Shown here one piece after another: positions 24,802-32,763 of a stretch of 64,000 bases of DNA; position 1 is the first letter of the stretch; the number at the start of each line of letters is the position of its first letter. The stretch is from Lachnospiraceae bacterium AB2028 (lineage in GTDB: Bacteria; Bacillota; Clostridia; Lachnospirales; Lachnospiraceae). Below the pieces are notes generated by a model that worked only from the letters and a program-made list of their open reading frames with translations, was not told the DNA's origin and ran no database searches. The DNA lies in the NCBI GenBank assembly GCA_000621425.1, contig JHYJ01000003.1, forward strand, positions 284,913 through 348,912, written 5' to 3'. The position numbers and the translations under genes are program-made.

Positions 24802-25413
24802 TTACTCTTTAGTAAGCACTTTCTTCTGCCAGCTCTTTTTGCCACACTCAGGACATCTCATATACCTGGTCCGTCCCATATGAGGTGCAAGGTTGGTTGA
24901 CCAGTAGGTGGGCACATATCTGTGGTGGCATTCCTGACATTCGTAGTATCCGGCCTTCTGCTCAATGCCCACTGCAACGAATGAAACGATAAGTATCATT
25001 GCGACTGCAAACATAACAAGCAGAAACTTGACCCATACAGGCATTTCAACATATGCTGCCACAGCACATAATACAAACCCGGCGGCCACTGACGGCGCTC
25101 CTATCCAGATTTCCGTTTGTAACAGCTGTCTGTTTTTTTCCTCCACTTCCCTGCTCATTGCGATAAGATTTTCCTCTGCCTTTTTGTCGTATGCTTCTAC
25201 CATGATCTTTTCGCCCGACAGGAGTTCGTTTACATTGATATTTAAAAGTTCGCACAGATCCAGCATGATCCCGGAATCCGGCAATGACTTCCCGGTTTCC
25301 CATTTTGATACTGCCCGGTCACTGATTCCGAGCTTCTCGGCAAGGGCTGCCTGAGTCATTCCCTGTTCCTTTCTGCAGGATGCTATAAATTTTCCGATTT
25401 TGACCTGATCCAT
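24802..25413 (-). CDS. XRE-type regulator with membrane helices and zinc ribbon
   Basis: 203 aa. Residues 5-65 are a Cro/CI helix-turn-helix (MTQAALAEKLGISDRAVSKW). Two hydrophobic helices follow (about 103-148). The C-terminus is a zinc ribbon with two Cys pairs, CQECHH and CPECGK. A membrane-tethered DNA-binding protein of this form is frequent in Clostridia. Its signal and targets are unknown. Single-gene unit. Confidence 0.85.
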   Translation of the reverse strand: MDQVKIGKFIASCRKEQGMTQAALAEKLGISDRAVSKWETGKSLPDSGIMLDLCELLNINVNELLSGEKIMVEAYDKKAEENLIAMSREVEEKNRQLLQTEIWIGAPSVAAGFVLCAVAAYVEMPVWVKFLLVMFAVAMILIVSFVAVGIEQKAGYYECQECHHRYVPTYWSTNLAPHMGRTRYMRCPECGKKSWQKKVLTKE

Positions 25414-25457
25414 ATCGGGCTCCTCCTTTCATGACTCAAGCATAGGCGAAATTGCCT

Positions 25458-25508
25458 AAAAAAGCCACGAACCAGTGGTTGATTTTGGCTACTCAACCGT
25501 CAGTTGAG
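25458..25508 (-). repeat. 51-base double-hairpin repeat, copy 1 (terminator-like)
   Basis: On the minus strand: CTCAAC-N5-GTTGAG hairpin, TAGCCAAAATCA, a second hairpin ending GTGGCT, then TTTTTT. A second copy is at 26293-26342. It lies 8 bases beyond the stop of the lipoprotein gene, so it probably acts as its terminator. Confidence 0.65.
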
Positions 25509-25515
25509 TGTGAAT

Positions 25516-26196
25516 TTACCCCTCAAAGAACTCCCTGACCTCATCCGAAGTCATGCCGCCTATACCGCCGCTCTTCTTATAGAGGTCATATCCGTCTGCG
25601 CTTATCCTGTTATTGCACCCGAAATCCATCAATTCATCCGCCAGGTCGCAGACAGTATCAAGATCGTCAGAGCTTTCTATCTTAATTTCCCCAAAGACCG
25701 TAAGCTGTTTTTTGAGGTCAGCCTCATCTGTCAGGATTTCCCCGCAGGGCTCATAGTAAATTTTGATGTCCTCAACCCCATAGGACTCAACCAGGTCATA
25801 AAGCTCTTCCTTTACATCCTCCCCGTAAAGGACACCGTAAAAACTGTCTTCCATATCCCCGAAGTCCTTAACATTCGCAGGGACCTCGATCTGAACGGTA
25901 AACTCTTCGTCATTACCTTCATATACTGCCGTAGCAGGATAAAATCCTCCCATGAACCACGCCTGGTGCCCACCCTTGGTCAGGTCATAAGCATCAAAGA
26001 CTATATCGTCGGGGTCATTGCCAAGAGCATCCGAGTATTTTTCACTCAGCCGGCGTTCCATTTCCTCCAGGACCTTCTCGCACTTCTCCTCATGCTCCTT
26101 CTGATTCTCCCTTGCAAGCTTTTCGGAGTCATATACACAGGCGGTCAGGCCCAGAACTGCGATCAATGACAGACATACACATAATCTTTTTTTCAT
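25516..26196 (-). CDS. Lipoprotein, unknown function
   Basis: 226 aa with a lipoprotein signal peptide and lipobox LTAC (Cys20), then a charged helical stretch (ENQKEHEEKCEKVLEEMERR) and a globular acidic domain. No family recognised. It is a single gene placed between the two copies of a 51-base terminator-like repeat. Confidence 0.8.
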   Translation of the reverse strand: MKKRLCVCLSLIAVLGLTACVYDSEKLARENQKEHEEKCEKVLEEMERRLSEKYSDALGNDPDDIVFDAYDLTKGGHQAWFMGGFYPATAVYEGNDEEFTVQIEVPANVKDFGDMEDSFYGVLYGEDVKEELYDLVESYGVEDIKIYYEPCGEILTDEADLKKQLTVFGEIKIESSDDLDTVCDLADELMDFGCNNRISADGYDLYKKSGGIGGMTSDEVREFFEG

Positions 26197-26292
26197 AAAA
26201 TTACATCCTTATTTATAATTTGCTGCTGAATCCCGGCTTTAATTCCCATTCAGTGTCCCGACACTTCCGCCAATATCGTACTCTAAAATGTC

Positions 26293-26342
26293 AAAAAACT
26301 GCGAACCGGTAGCTGATTTTTGCTACTCAACCGACAGTTGAG
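26293..26342 (-). repeat. 51-base double-hairpin repeat, copy 2
   Basis: Same order as copy 1: CTCAAC-N5-GTTGAG, TAGCAAAAATCAGCTACCGG, TTCGCAG, TTTTTT. About 80 percent identical to copy 1. It lies 39 bases beyond the stop of the GNAT gene at 26381. Confidence 0.65.
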
Positions 26343-26380
26343 CGTTGAAAATGCGACTTTTTTTCTATTTTTTTGCAACA

Positions 26381-26827
26381 TCACCCTATGATTATCGTCT
26401 CGGTGACCTCAAATCCCATATTTTTATAAAGCCGGAGGGCATTTTCATTCCAAGCCGAAACATGCAGAACTATTTTCTCTGTTGACATATGCTCTATCGC
26501 CCACAGCAGGATCTGCTTTCCGTAACCCTGTCCCTGGTACTTACGGTTAACGATCAGGTCATCTATCTCATCACCTTTAAGTGCCACGCTCCCGACAAGC
26601 TCATTCTCCGCCGTAAGCAGATATACCACATCCATACCGGATTCAAAAAAAGAATCATCCTGAATAAAATCGTAGGGCTTTATGTCCAAAGCTTCCCGCA
26701 TCTCATGAAAGCACTCATTATATATTTTCCGGTATGCTTCCCTAAACTCAGGGGAATAGGGAACCATCTCGATGGATGACCGTTCTTCCGTCGGATGCCT
26801 GTATTCCATTGCATACGCTTTTCGCAT
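26381..26827 (-). CDS. GNAT family N-acetyltransferase
   Basis: 148 aa single-domain GNAT. Motif A is visible in LIVNRKYQGQGYGKQILLWA and the C-terminal motif in ALRLYKNMGFEVTETI. The N-terminal 30 residues are atypical (MEYRHPTEERSSIEMVPYS). Acceptor unknown. It lies 18 bases after another GNAT gene on the same strand. Confidence 0.87.
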   Translation of the reverse strand: MRKAYAMEYRHPTEERSSIEMVPYSPEFREAYRKIYNECFHEMREALDIKPYDFIQDDSFFESGMDVVYLLTAENELVGSVALKGDEIDDLIVNRKYQGQGYGKQILLWAIEHMSTEKIVLHVSAWNENALRLYKNMGFEVTETIIIG

Positions 26828-26845
26828 CTTTTCTCCTAAAAACCT

Positions 26846-27640
26846 TCAGCTGCCAACCGTACACAGCTTCCCCCTAAGCACATAGCCGATCTTTTCATAG
26901 CAGGCATTTGATGCCACATAGTCGGCATTCGTGTAAAGCATGGGAATCAGACCGGCCTCTGTCACTTTCCTGGTAACCTGGTAAACAAGATTTTCTGCAT
27001 AGTATTTTCTTCTATGGTTTGGATGTGTCAGTACCAGGTTTATTGATGCAGTATCGCCTGACGGCTGGAACCTGCAGCTGGCCACAGTTTTGCCTTCCTC
27101 GTTTTTCCAGAAAAACATGTTACCGCTTTTTATGGCCTCCGCTGCATCCGCCCTGTATCCGTCCCTGTCCTTCTGGTCTATGCCGATCTCCCTGTGAAAC
27201 AGGTCGATAAATTCAGTCAGCTCCTCAACATCATCGTCAGTGCAGCAGTATATGTATCCATCAGATGAATCCTTAGGTTCAATAGGTTCCGGACAGTCAT
27301 AAGCAAACATGTTCATCGTGACCGACATATCGAGCCCGTCTTCTGCTGCCCTGCGGATAAAATACTCCGCAAGTCCGTATTTCAGATTGAAGGAATGCTT
27401 GCCGTCTATAAGCGAATTTTCTTTTGCGATCTGATATACCTTTTCCATTTCTTCTTCGGCCGCATCATCAGCCGTCCATATCCATACAGGGAAAGGCTGA
27501 CAGGTATGGCAAATTATCATTCTCTCATGGTCGGTTAAGAGCAGATCGCATTCTCCACCCATGATCTTTTTTAATACGAAGAAAGTGTATCTGTCTCCGT
27601 CAAGTAATCTTAAGTCTCTTTCATCAGTGAAACTGTCCAT
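26846..27640 (-). CDS. GNAT acetyltransferase with an N-terminal extra domain
   Basis: 264 aa. The C-terminal GNAT domain covers about residues 130-262 (LVLTHPNHRRKYYAENLVYQ, then ACYEKIGYVLRGKL). The first 120 residues form a separate domain often seen before GNAT domains in Clostridia, with a His-rich turn ICHTCQPFPVWIWT. Same operon as the GNAT at 26381. Substrate unknown. Confidence 0.85.
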   Translation of the reverse strand: MDSFTDERDLRLLDGDRYTFFVLKKIMGGECDLLLTDHERMIICHTCQPFPVWIWTADDAAEEEMEKVYQIAKENSLIDGKHSFNLKYGLAEYFIRRAAEDGLDMSVTMNMFAYDCPEPIEPKDSSDGYIYCCTDDDVEELTEFIDLFHREIGIDQKDRDGYRADAAEAIKSGNMFFWKNEEGKTVASCRFQPSGDTASINLVLTHPNHRRKYYAENLVYQVTRKVTEAGLIPMLYTNADYVASNACYEKIGYVLRGKLCTVGS

Positions 27641-27680
27641 TTAATTTTCCTTCATTATATTATATAAGGATATTATCTTT

Positions 27681-28418
27681 TCATAGCGTTGAATATCCAG
27701 ACTCTTCTGACAGGCTGAGTTCCAGATCCGCCGGCCTGGTTTTTTCAAGACATAGCATCGCATTTGCCATATCACTAAACTCTACAAATGCGACAGCCTC
27801 ATCCTTTGGACAGCCGGTAGATATCTTCCTCGCTATGAGCCGTTCCCTAAGCATGTCAGGATCTGCCTTTATGGAAACCGTATAGTCTGCTTTATCCGCA
27901 AGTTCCCTCCAGCCTTCTTCATCAAGCAGCAGATAGTTTCCTTCGAGTATGATTATGTCCCCGTCTACAAAAACAGCATCTTCGACAGGATTGTGAAGGA
28001 GCCTGTTGTATACAGGCCAGCCACAGTTCATTCCTGATGCTATTTCACTTAGTTTATCCTTCAGCTTTTCTATATCGAATGTAACAGGGGCTCCCTTTAT
28101 ATCTACCATCAGGATTTCTTTCCCGTTAACCTCTGCCGTATGCGTAGTCAGGTATTCCTGTCGCCGATGGAAACCATCCATGCCTATAGCCTGAACCTTC
28201 TTGTCCGGTATCACTTCCATGGAAAGATGTTCAAAAAAGCCTGAAAGTGTACTTTTCCCGGCGCCTGGTGGTGCCGCAAGCATTACAATTATACGGCTGC
28301 CTTTTTGTGAATGCATTTCTGACAGACGCTTTAAAAGCGGGATGAAGATTGTGTTTATCTCCTCATCGCTGTATGTAGCCCTGACCTCTATTCCGTTGTT
28401 ATTGAAAATATATTCCAT
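27681..28418 (-). CDS. Nucleoside/nucleotide kinase family protein (P-loop)
   Basis: 245 aa. Walker A APPGAGKST at 49-57, a GMDGFHRR motif like that of pantothenate and uridine kinases, GPVYNRLLH-type substrate loop (GWPVYNRLLHNPVED) and a late lid with arginines (RERLIARK). It most resembles the small-molecule kinase group of uridine kinase and fructose-amine/pantothenate kinases. The exact substrate, a sugar, nucleoside or pantothenate-like alcohol, cannot be told. Confidence 0.85.
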   Translation of the reverse strand: MEYIFNNNGIEVRATYSDEEINTIFIPLLKRLSEMHSQKGSRIIVMLAAPPGAGKSTLSGFFEHLSMEVIPDKKVQAIGMDGFHRRQEYLTTHTAEVNGKEILMVDIKGAPVTFDIEKLKDKLSEIASGMNCGWPVYNRLLHNPVEDAVFVDGDIIILEGNYLLLDEEGWRELADKADYTVSIKADPDMLRERLIARKISTGCPKDEAVAFVEFSDMANAMLCLEKTRPADLELSLSEESGYSTL

Positions 28419-28426
28419 ATCTCAAT

Positions 28427-28627
28427 TTATTTTTTATATTCGTCCGAACACTCTGTGAAAGAACGGTTCCCTTTTATATATTCATCAAAAGCCATTTCCG
28501 GATCCTTTCCGTGAAATACCTTGCACAGCCCACACATATCACAATCGGACAGGCAGGGAAATCTTTTCTTTACATATTCTCTTCGCTCTTCAGCTGTTGA
28601 TGATAAGATATCCGGCGGATTATTCAT
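28427..28627 (-). CDS. Small Cys-rich protein, paralogue 1
   Basis: 66 aa with CLSDCDMCGLCKVF (four Cys in 11 residues) and a C-terminal YIKGNRSFTECSDEY. GAGGGG precedes the ATG. The next gene upstream codes a protein of the same design. The Cys cluster suggests metal or iron-sulfur binding. Family not named. Confidence 0.7.
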   Translation of the reverse strand: MNNPPDILSSTAEERREYVKKRFPCLSDCDMCGLCKVFHGKDPEMAFDEYIKGNRSFTECSDEYKK

Positions 28628-28638
28628 TTATTATCCCC

Positions 28639-28860
28639 TCAAAGAATCTGTCTGTCCTGGCGGTACTGTTCCATATAGCCTGCGTTGATTTCCCTTATCT
28701 CGCGTTTTCCCTCGATATAGTCCTGATAGATATCCCAGGGATTCCCCCCGCCAAGCCAGCACGAAGAACAGTTCTCGCATCCGCCTCCGCAGTCTAACGA
28801 ATTTCTGATTATCTGTTCACGCTCTTCCCTTGTTGTATCTTTGATAAGAATCGATTTCAT
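28639..28860 (-). CDS. Small Cys-rich protein, paralogue 2
   Basis: 73 aa from ATG 28860 (MKSILIKDTTREEREQ); a GGTGA ribosome site six bases upstream supports this over an in-frame TTG further up. Central CGGGCENCSSCW and C-terminal YIEGKREIREINAGY mirror the neighbour at 28427, so the two arose by duplication. Probably metal binding. Role unknown. Confidence 0.7.
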   Translation of the reverse strand: MKSILIKDTTREEREQIIRNSLDCGGGCENCSSCWLGGGNPWDIYQDYIEGKREIREINAGYMEQYRQDRQIL

Positions 28861-28884
28861 AATCTTCACCAATCTGAATCATTA

Positions 28885-29430
28885 TTACAGAACAACTTTT
28901 TCCTGAATCATATTTATATATTTGTTGTATTCATCCTGCCAGATTTTTCTGAGCCCGTCAGTAATGACATGTCCTCTTCCCGCTGCGATCAATGCGGCTT
29001 CCCTTTCCTCAATAGTTCTTCGTGTTCTTTCATCAATCTCTTTGCTCTTACATAAGGAAACAAACTTTTTAAAATCTTCAGCTATTAATTTAGTGGCAAA
29101 GCCTTTTTCATGATCACAGAACAATACAGCTCCGGTCCTGTCCATTACAAAATAATTTCCGAAAGTATCACAGGCTATCGGTACAAGTTCCATTTCCTTC
29201 CATTCTTCGCTATCCAGTTTATCAAAGCTGTACTCGTTAGATCCCGTACCATAAAAATAAAGGATATCTGTTGATGACCTTCCTGCTTTCGCTCTGGTAT
29301 TCGGGGTATATCCTCCATTGTATTTTTTCAGAAAGGATATATATTGCTCGGAAAAAGACAGCCCATATTTTTCCTCTAATGATAAAATGTCATCTTCACT
29401 ACAACAGGTTGGATTCTTTGCTATTAACAT
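28885..29430 (-). CDS. SMI1/KNR4 family protein
   Basis: 181 aa with the SMI1/KNR4 pattern: LSLEEKYGLSFSEQYISFLK near the start, then GGYTPNTR, FYGTG and VPIACDTFGNYFVMD, AVLFCDHEKG. Many bacterial members are immunity proteins of polymorphic toxin systems, often present as orphans. No toxin gene is next to it. It overlaps the 3' end of the neighbouring gene by seven bases. Confidence 0.85.
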   Translation of the reverse strand: MLIAKNPTCCSEDDILSLEEKYGLSFSEQYISFLKKYNGGYTPNTRAKAGRSSTDILYFYGTGSNEYSFDKLDSEEWKEMELVPIACDTFGNYFVMDRTGAVLFCDHEKGFATKLIAEDFKKFVSLCKSKEIDERTRRTIEEREAALIAAGRGHVITDGLRKIWQDEYNKYINMIQEKVVL

Positions 29431-29903
29431 TTGTCGTCCCTTCCCTGTTTATCGTTTTCTTCTTTCATTCCCTCAGTAATCTCTTCAAGGATATCAACTG
29501 CACTCGCAACCATCTTGGGACAGAACTCTTTAAACAGACCATTTGACCTCGCATACTGAACGCCTTCAGCTGTAGAAACATCACATCCCAGCAGTTCGTT
29601 GCAAATGCAGGTCCCGTTAGCCTGTATAAACCTGTCCAGCATCAGGTCATTGAGTCTGTTGGACCTCTGACGCTCTTCCGGATCGCCATTATGTTCTTCT
29701 CCGTACATCAATCCCAAAACCATCAATGCACCGGTACACGCTCCGCAAACATTCCCTTTGCGCATCCCGCTCCCAAAACAGGATCCGAGCTTAAATGCCA
29801 TTTCTTCCGTAATACCGCATTCATCAGCATAAGCTGCAAGCACAGACTGTGAACAATGCAGTTTATCTGAAAAATATGTCAGGGCTTTGTCTTTCTTATT
29901 CAT
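29424..29903 (-). CDS. C_GCAxxG_C_C family redox protein
   Basis: 159 aa with the hallmark pattern: CSQSV, then GSCFGSGMRKGNVCGACTGA, and later CICNELLGCD and CPKMV. Five or more conserved Cys suggest a bound metal or redox role. The family is common in anaerobes and often sits by metal transport or redox genes. The exact role is not known. The C-terminal KEENDKQGRDDKC tail is variable. Confidence 0.87.
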   Translation of the reverse strand: MNKKDKALTYFSDKLHCSQSVLAAYADECGITEEMAFKLGSCFGSGMRKGNVCGACTGALMVLGLMYGEEHNGDPEERQRSNRLNDLMLDRFIQANGTCICNELLGCDVSTAEGVQYARSNGLFKEFCPKMVASAVDILEEITEGMKEENDKQGRDDKC

Positions 29904-29969
29904 ATAAATTACTCCATAACATATAGTCTGTTCTGATTTCTTCAGATATCCGCATATATTTTAATAAAA

Positions 29970-30003
29970 AACCATGCAGATAATCAACGATATCTACATG
30001 GTT
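29970..30003 (-). terminator. Rho-independent terminator of the metal cluster
   Basis: On the minus strand AACCATG-T-AGATA pairs with TATCT-G-CATGGTT, followed by TTTTTTATT. It lies 27 bases beyond the stop at 30030. Confidence 0.8.
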
Positions 30004-30029
30004 TTTGGGTTATGGTTCATTATCCGGCT

Positions 30030-30962
30030 TTAAATCAGGGATACGATCTCACTCTCAGGTGCCTCCACCTTCTTAAGCTCAATAACTCTGCATACAGGCA
30101 TATCCCTCTGCATGAGTTCATCAAACCTGATCCGCAGAATCCCCGTTATCTCAACCCATTCCTTATTCTCAATCTCGTATGCTTTCTGATATCCGCATAT
30201 AATTCCGGTAAACGACATATCCGCTTCACAGCAGGTCATGATCTGCCTTCCCGCAATAAATTCAAAGTCGCCACCTTCCTTCATCCTGTATGCACAAGCC
30301 GTAAAATGAACCTTTTTACCTTCATATGTCTCATACCTTTCCAATGAATCCATGCACATAATGACAAAACCTTCTTCATCTAGTTCAATTTCATCTGATG
30401 TAATATCATAAGGAAGGTTCTCGTTCGGATCGAGAATAATATCTCCTTTTGCCCCTCTGAATACAAATGCTGCACCAATATTTATAGCCTTGATATTTCT
30501 GGCATATGAAGCGAGCTTATCCCGCACTTCATCTGCCTTATAAAACATAACAAGCTCTGCATGTCGTACCTGTTCTGCAAGGAATGTGCGCATATTGTCA
30601 GAATACAGCTTAAATGTAGTGGCATCAAATACTGCAATTTCCATGATGTCATCCCAGTACCATGGAAATATCAGATTCTTTCTATCCCACATTCCATTAA
30701 ATTCTACGATCACTCTTTCCGGTCTGTATTTTTTCTCTATTGCCATTATATTTTCTTCATTAAAGTCTTCTTCATCTTCGATGACTTCCAAGACTGAATC
30801 AGTCTCTTCAAGTTCATCATCGTTGTATTCAACATCACCTTCCTCACATAACAGGATCAGAGTCTTCCCGGAAATCCGAAAAGACTCTCTGCCGATCAGC
30901 TCTTTGATAAATGTTGTTTTGCCGGATTCAAGAAACCCATTCACAAAGTATACAGTTCCCAT
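30030..30962 (-). CDS. CobW-like GTPase with a YcgQ-like C-terminal domain
   Basis: 310 aa. The N-terminal half is a G3E-type P-loop protein (FVNGFLESGKTTFIKE: P-loop at about 8-18) with an EFNG turn in place of the usual switch. The GCxCC metal motif of COG0523 is missing. From about residue 195 the sequence resembles the C-terminal part of TIGR03943/YcgQ proteins (FTACAYRMKEGGDFEFIAGR, then CEADMSFTGIICGY and WVEITG). It follows the COG0523 gene by three bases in an operon regulated by Fur-family-type sites, so a metal-delivery or envelope metal-sensing role is likely. The NKxD base-recognition motif is not obvious. Confidence 0.78.
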   Translation of the reverse strand: MGTVYFVNGFLESGKTTFIKELIGRESFRISGKTLILLCEEGDVEYNDDELEETDSVLEVIEDEEDFNEENIMAIEKKYRPERVIVEFNGMWDRKNLIFPWYWDDIMEIAVFDATTFKLYSDNMRTFLAEQVRHAELVMFYKADEVRDKLASYARNIKAINIGAAFVFRGAKGDIILDPNENLPYDITSDEIELDEEGFVIMCMDSLERYETYEGKKVHFTACAYRMKEGGDFEFIAGRQIMTCCEADMSFTGIICGYQKAYEIENKEWVEITGILRIRFDELMQRDMPVCRVIELKKVEAPESEIVSLI

Positions 30963-30965
30963 TTT

Positions 30966-32078
30966 TTACCCTGCATTCTCTATACAATCGTATAACAGCT
31001 TTACGATCTCAGATTTTTCATATCCCTTTCCAATGAAAACAACCTGATTGCATCTGTCACCATAAGTCTCATCCCAGTCATCCTTAATATCAGGAAAATC
31101 GCTTAATACCTTATCAAGCTCCTCCTCGGTCCATGCCGATACCCACTCCGAAAGTTCCGTTATTGATGCATTCCTTCCTGCCTGTTCAAAAAGCTGCACA
31201 TGCTTCCAGTCATCAGAAAACCATATGTATCCCTTTGTACGGATAAGTACTTCCGGATAGTCCTCGATTAGCTTATTAAATGACTCACGATTAAAAGGTC
31301 TTCTTTCCTCAAATACAAAAGAAGATATCCCGTATTCGTCTACACAGGCTTTATCATCGTCATGTTCACAGTTGTTGAGTGCCTTCTGGACTGCGCTGTA
31401 TGCCTCAACCTCGTCAAAATCAAAATCCTCCCTGTTAAGGATCACTTCAAGATCGACATTACCATTCACACATTCGATCATTTCCGCCTCCTGCTGAAGG
31501 CCACGAAGTCCTGCTTTTACTTCCCTCAGCTGTTCCGTTGAAAGAAGATCCGTCTTGTTAAGGATCATTAAATTACAGAACTCTATCTGATCCATAATGA
31601 GATTGATCACATCTCCATCTTCTGTTTCTTCGTCAGAAGTTAGGTTGTAAAGAAACTCCCTGTATATTCTGTCCACATCGACAACAGAAACAACTGTTTT
31701 AAGATAGACTCTGGTATTCTCGATCATCTCTTCGTAGTTTATGAAAGCTCCGGCTATAGAAGAGGGTTCACTGATGCCTGATGCTTCTACGAATATCGCC
31801 TCTATGCCCTTATCTTCAGATAGCCTTTCTATCTCAGTCATAAACTCATCCCGTAAGGTACAGCAAATACAGCCGTTCTGCATTTCCACCATCTCGATCT
31901 GAGCCACTTGATTCCCGGTTTTATTTAAGATTGAGGCATCGATATTGATACTTCCCATATCATTTACTATCAAGGCAACCTTGCGTTTTTCCTGCTTTAG
32001 GATGTTTTGCATCAGCGTAGTTTTTCCGGAACCAAGATATCCGGTGATGATCACTATCGGAACTTCTCTTGTAGACAT
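30966..32078 (-). CDS. COG0523 (CobW/ZNG1-like) metal-chaperone GTPase
   Basis: 370 aa from ATG 32076-32078 (MSTREVPIV), which has GGAG eight bases upstream; the longer frame would run through the promoter. P-loop GYLGSGKT at 13-20, metal-binding GCICC at 69-73, EASGISEPS and NKTDLL as GTPase motifs, and a CobW_C domain at about 250-350. These proteins deliver zinc or other metals to client enzymes under limitation. The operator-rich promoter just upstream and the adjacent Fur-family gene suggest metal-dependent repression. Confidence 0.9.
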   Translation of the reverse strand: MSTREVPIVIITGYLGSGKTTLMQNILKQEKRKVALIVNDMGSINIDASILNKTGNQVAQIEMVEMQNGCICCTLRDEFMTEIERLSEDKGIEAIFVEASGISEPSSIAGAFINYEEMIENTRVYLKTVVSVVDVDRIYREFLYNLTSDEETEDGDVINLIMDQIEFCNLMILNKTDLLSTEQLREVKAGLRGLQQEAEMIECVNGNVDLEVILNREDFDFDEVEAYSAVQKALNNCEHDDDKACVDEYGISSFVFEERRPFNRESFNKLIEDYPEVLIRTKGYIWFSDDWKHVQLFEQAGRNASITELSEWVSAWTEEELDKVLSDFPDIKDDWDETYGDRCNQVVFIGKGYEKSEIVKLLYDCIENAG

Positions 32079-32102
32079 TGTTTTTCTCCTATAAATCAAA
32101 AT

Positions 32103-32171
32103 TGCAACACAGTTGCATATTATATGCACCGGTTGCAATATTGTCAATGGGATTTGCAAATCTGTTGCAAA
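32103..32171 (-). promoter_or_regulatory. Consensus promoter covered by three TTGCAA-type inverted repeats
   Basis: On the minus strand TTGACA (32142-32147) and TATAAT (32119-32124) are exactly 17 bases apart, both perfect. Three inverted repeats overlap it: TGCAAC-ACA-GTTGCA at 32103-32117 just after the -10 box, TGCACC-G-GTTGCA at 32125-32137 filling the spacer, and TTTGCAA-ATCTG-TTGCAAA at 32153-32171 above the -35. A perfect promoter needs a strong repressor; the Fur-family protein next door is the obvious candidate. Confidence 0.8.
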
Positions 32172-32597
32172 TTATTTTTTCTTCATCCGTCTGCACTTAC
32201 TGCATTTGCCGAGAATGATCGTATCAGCCGGATCAATATCAAGTCCGTACTCCTTTAACATCCCCTTACCAAAGGCATCAACAAATGGTTTATCCAGATG
32301 AAAAATCTTACCACACACACTACACTGCGCATGCATATGTTCGTCACAGTGATCATGTTTCGCTGAGTACTGATAATACCATGCGTCCCGATTTGGTTCC
32401 TTGAACCTCATCAGTTCCCCTGTTTCACATAAACGGTCCAGATTTCTATATACCGTTGTACGGTTTATTTCAACCTCCTGTCCGCATACGGCTTCATATA
32501 TTTCCCTTGCAGTAAGCCTCTGTTCGGAATGATTCTTTAAATATGTTATTATCACTTCTCTGGCTTTGGTTTTGTAGGTACTTTTCATCTCTGACAT
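32172..32597 (-). CDS. Fur family metalloregulator (possibly zinc-responsive)
   Basis: 141 aa. Winged helix N-terminus (AREIYEAV, then NRTTVYRNLDRLCETGEL) and C-terminal metal domain with HDHCDEHMHAQC at 81-92, structural CSVC at 92-95 and CSKC at 132-135. Length and motifs fit Fur/Zur/PerR. Placed upstream of a COG0523 gene, a zinc (Zur-like) role is most likely but the metal cannot be read. The operator array lies between its stop and the COG0523 start. Confidence 0.9.
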   Translation of the reverse strand: MSEMKSTYKTKAREVIITYLKNHSEQRLTAREIYEAVCGQEVEINRTTVYRNLDRLCETGELMRFKEPNRDAWYYQYSAKHDHCDEHMHAQCSVCGKIFHLDKPFVDAFGKGMLKEYGLDIDPADTIILGKCSKCRRMKKK

Positions 32598-32598
32598 T

Positions 32599-32763
32599 TC
32601 AATCTATTTCCTTAGTTCTCCATATGATCAGCATGGAGTTTTCTTTTAGTTCGTTCTCATAGTAAAACGCTTTGAATATCTCGTTCCACTTAGTATCATT
32701 CATAACATTTTTCAAACCACAAATTTCTTTATCACATACAGCAGCAATAATGAACTTACGCAT
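32599..32763 (-). CDS. Possible small protein between immunity-type gene and fur-like gene
   Basis: 54 codons, starting MRKFIIAAVCDKEICGLKNV and ending SMLIIWRTKEID. Its ATG overlaps the stop of the upstream gene (32756) and its TGA lies one base before the Fur-family start, so it fits neatly as a coupled operon member. The ribosome site is weak. Composition is protein-like. No family recognised; it may be the tail of a decayed gene. Confidence 0.4.
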   Translation of the reverse strand: MRKFIIAAVCDKEICGLKNVMNDTKWNEIFKAFYYENELKENSMLIIWRTKEID

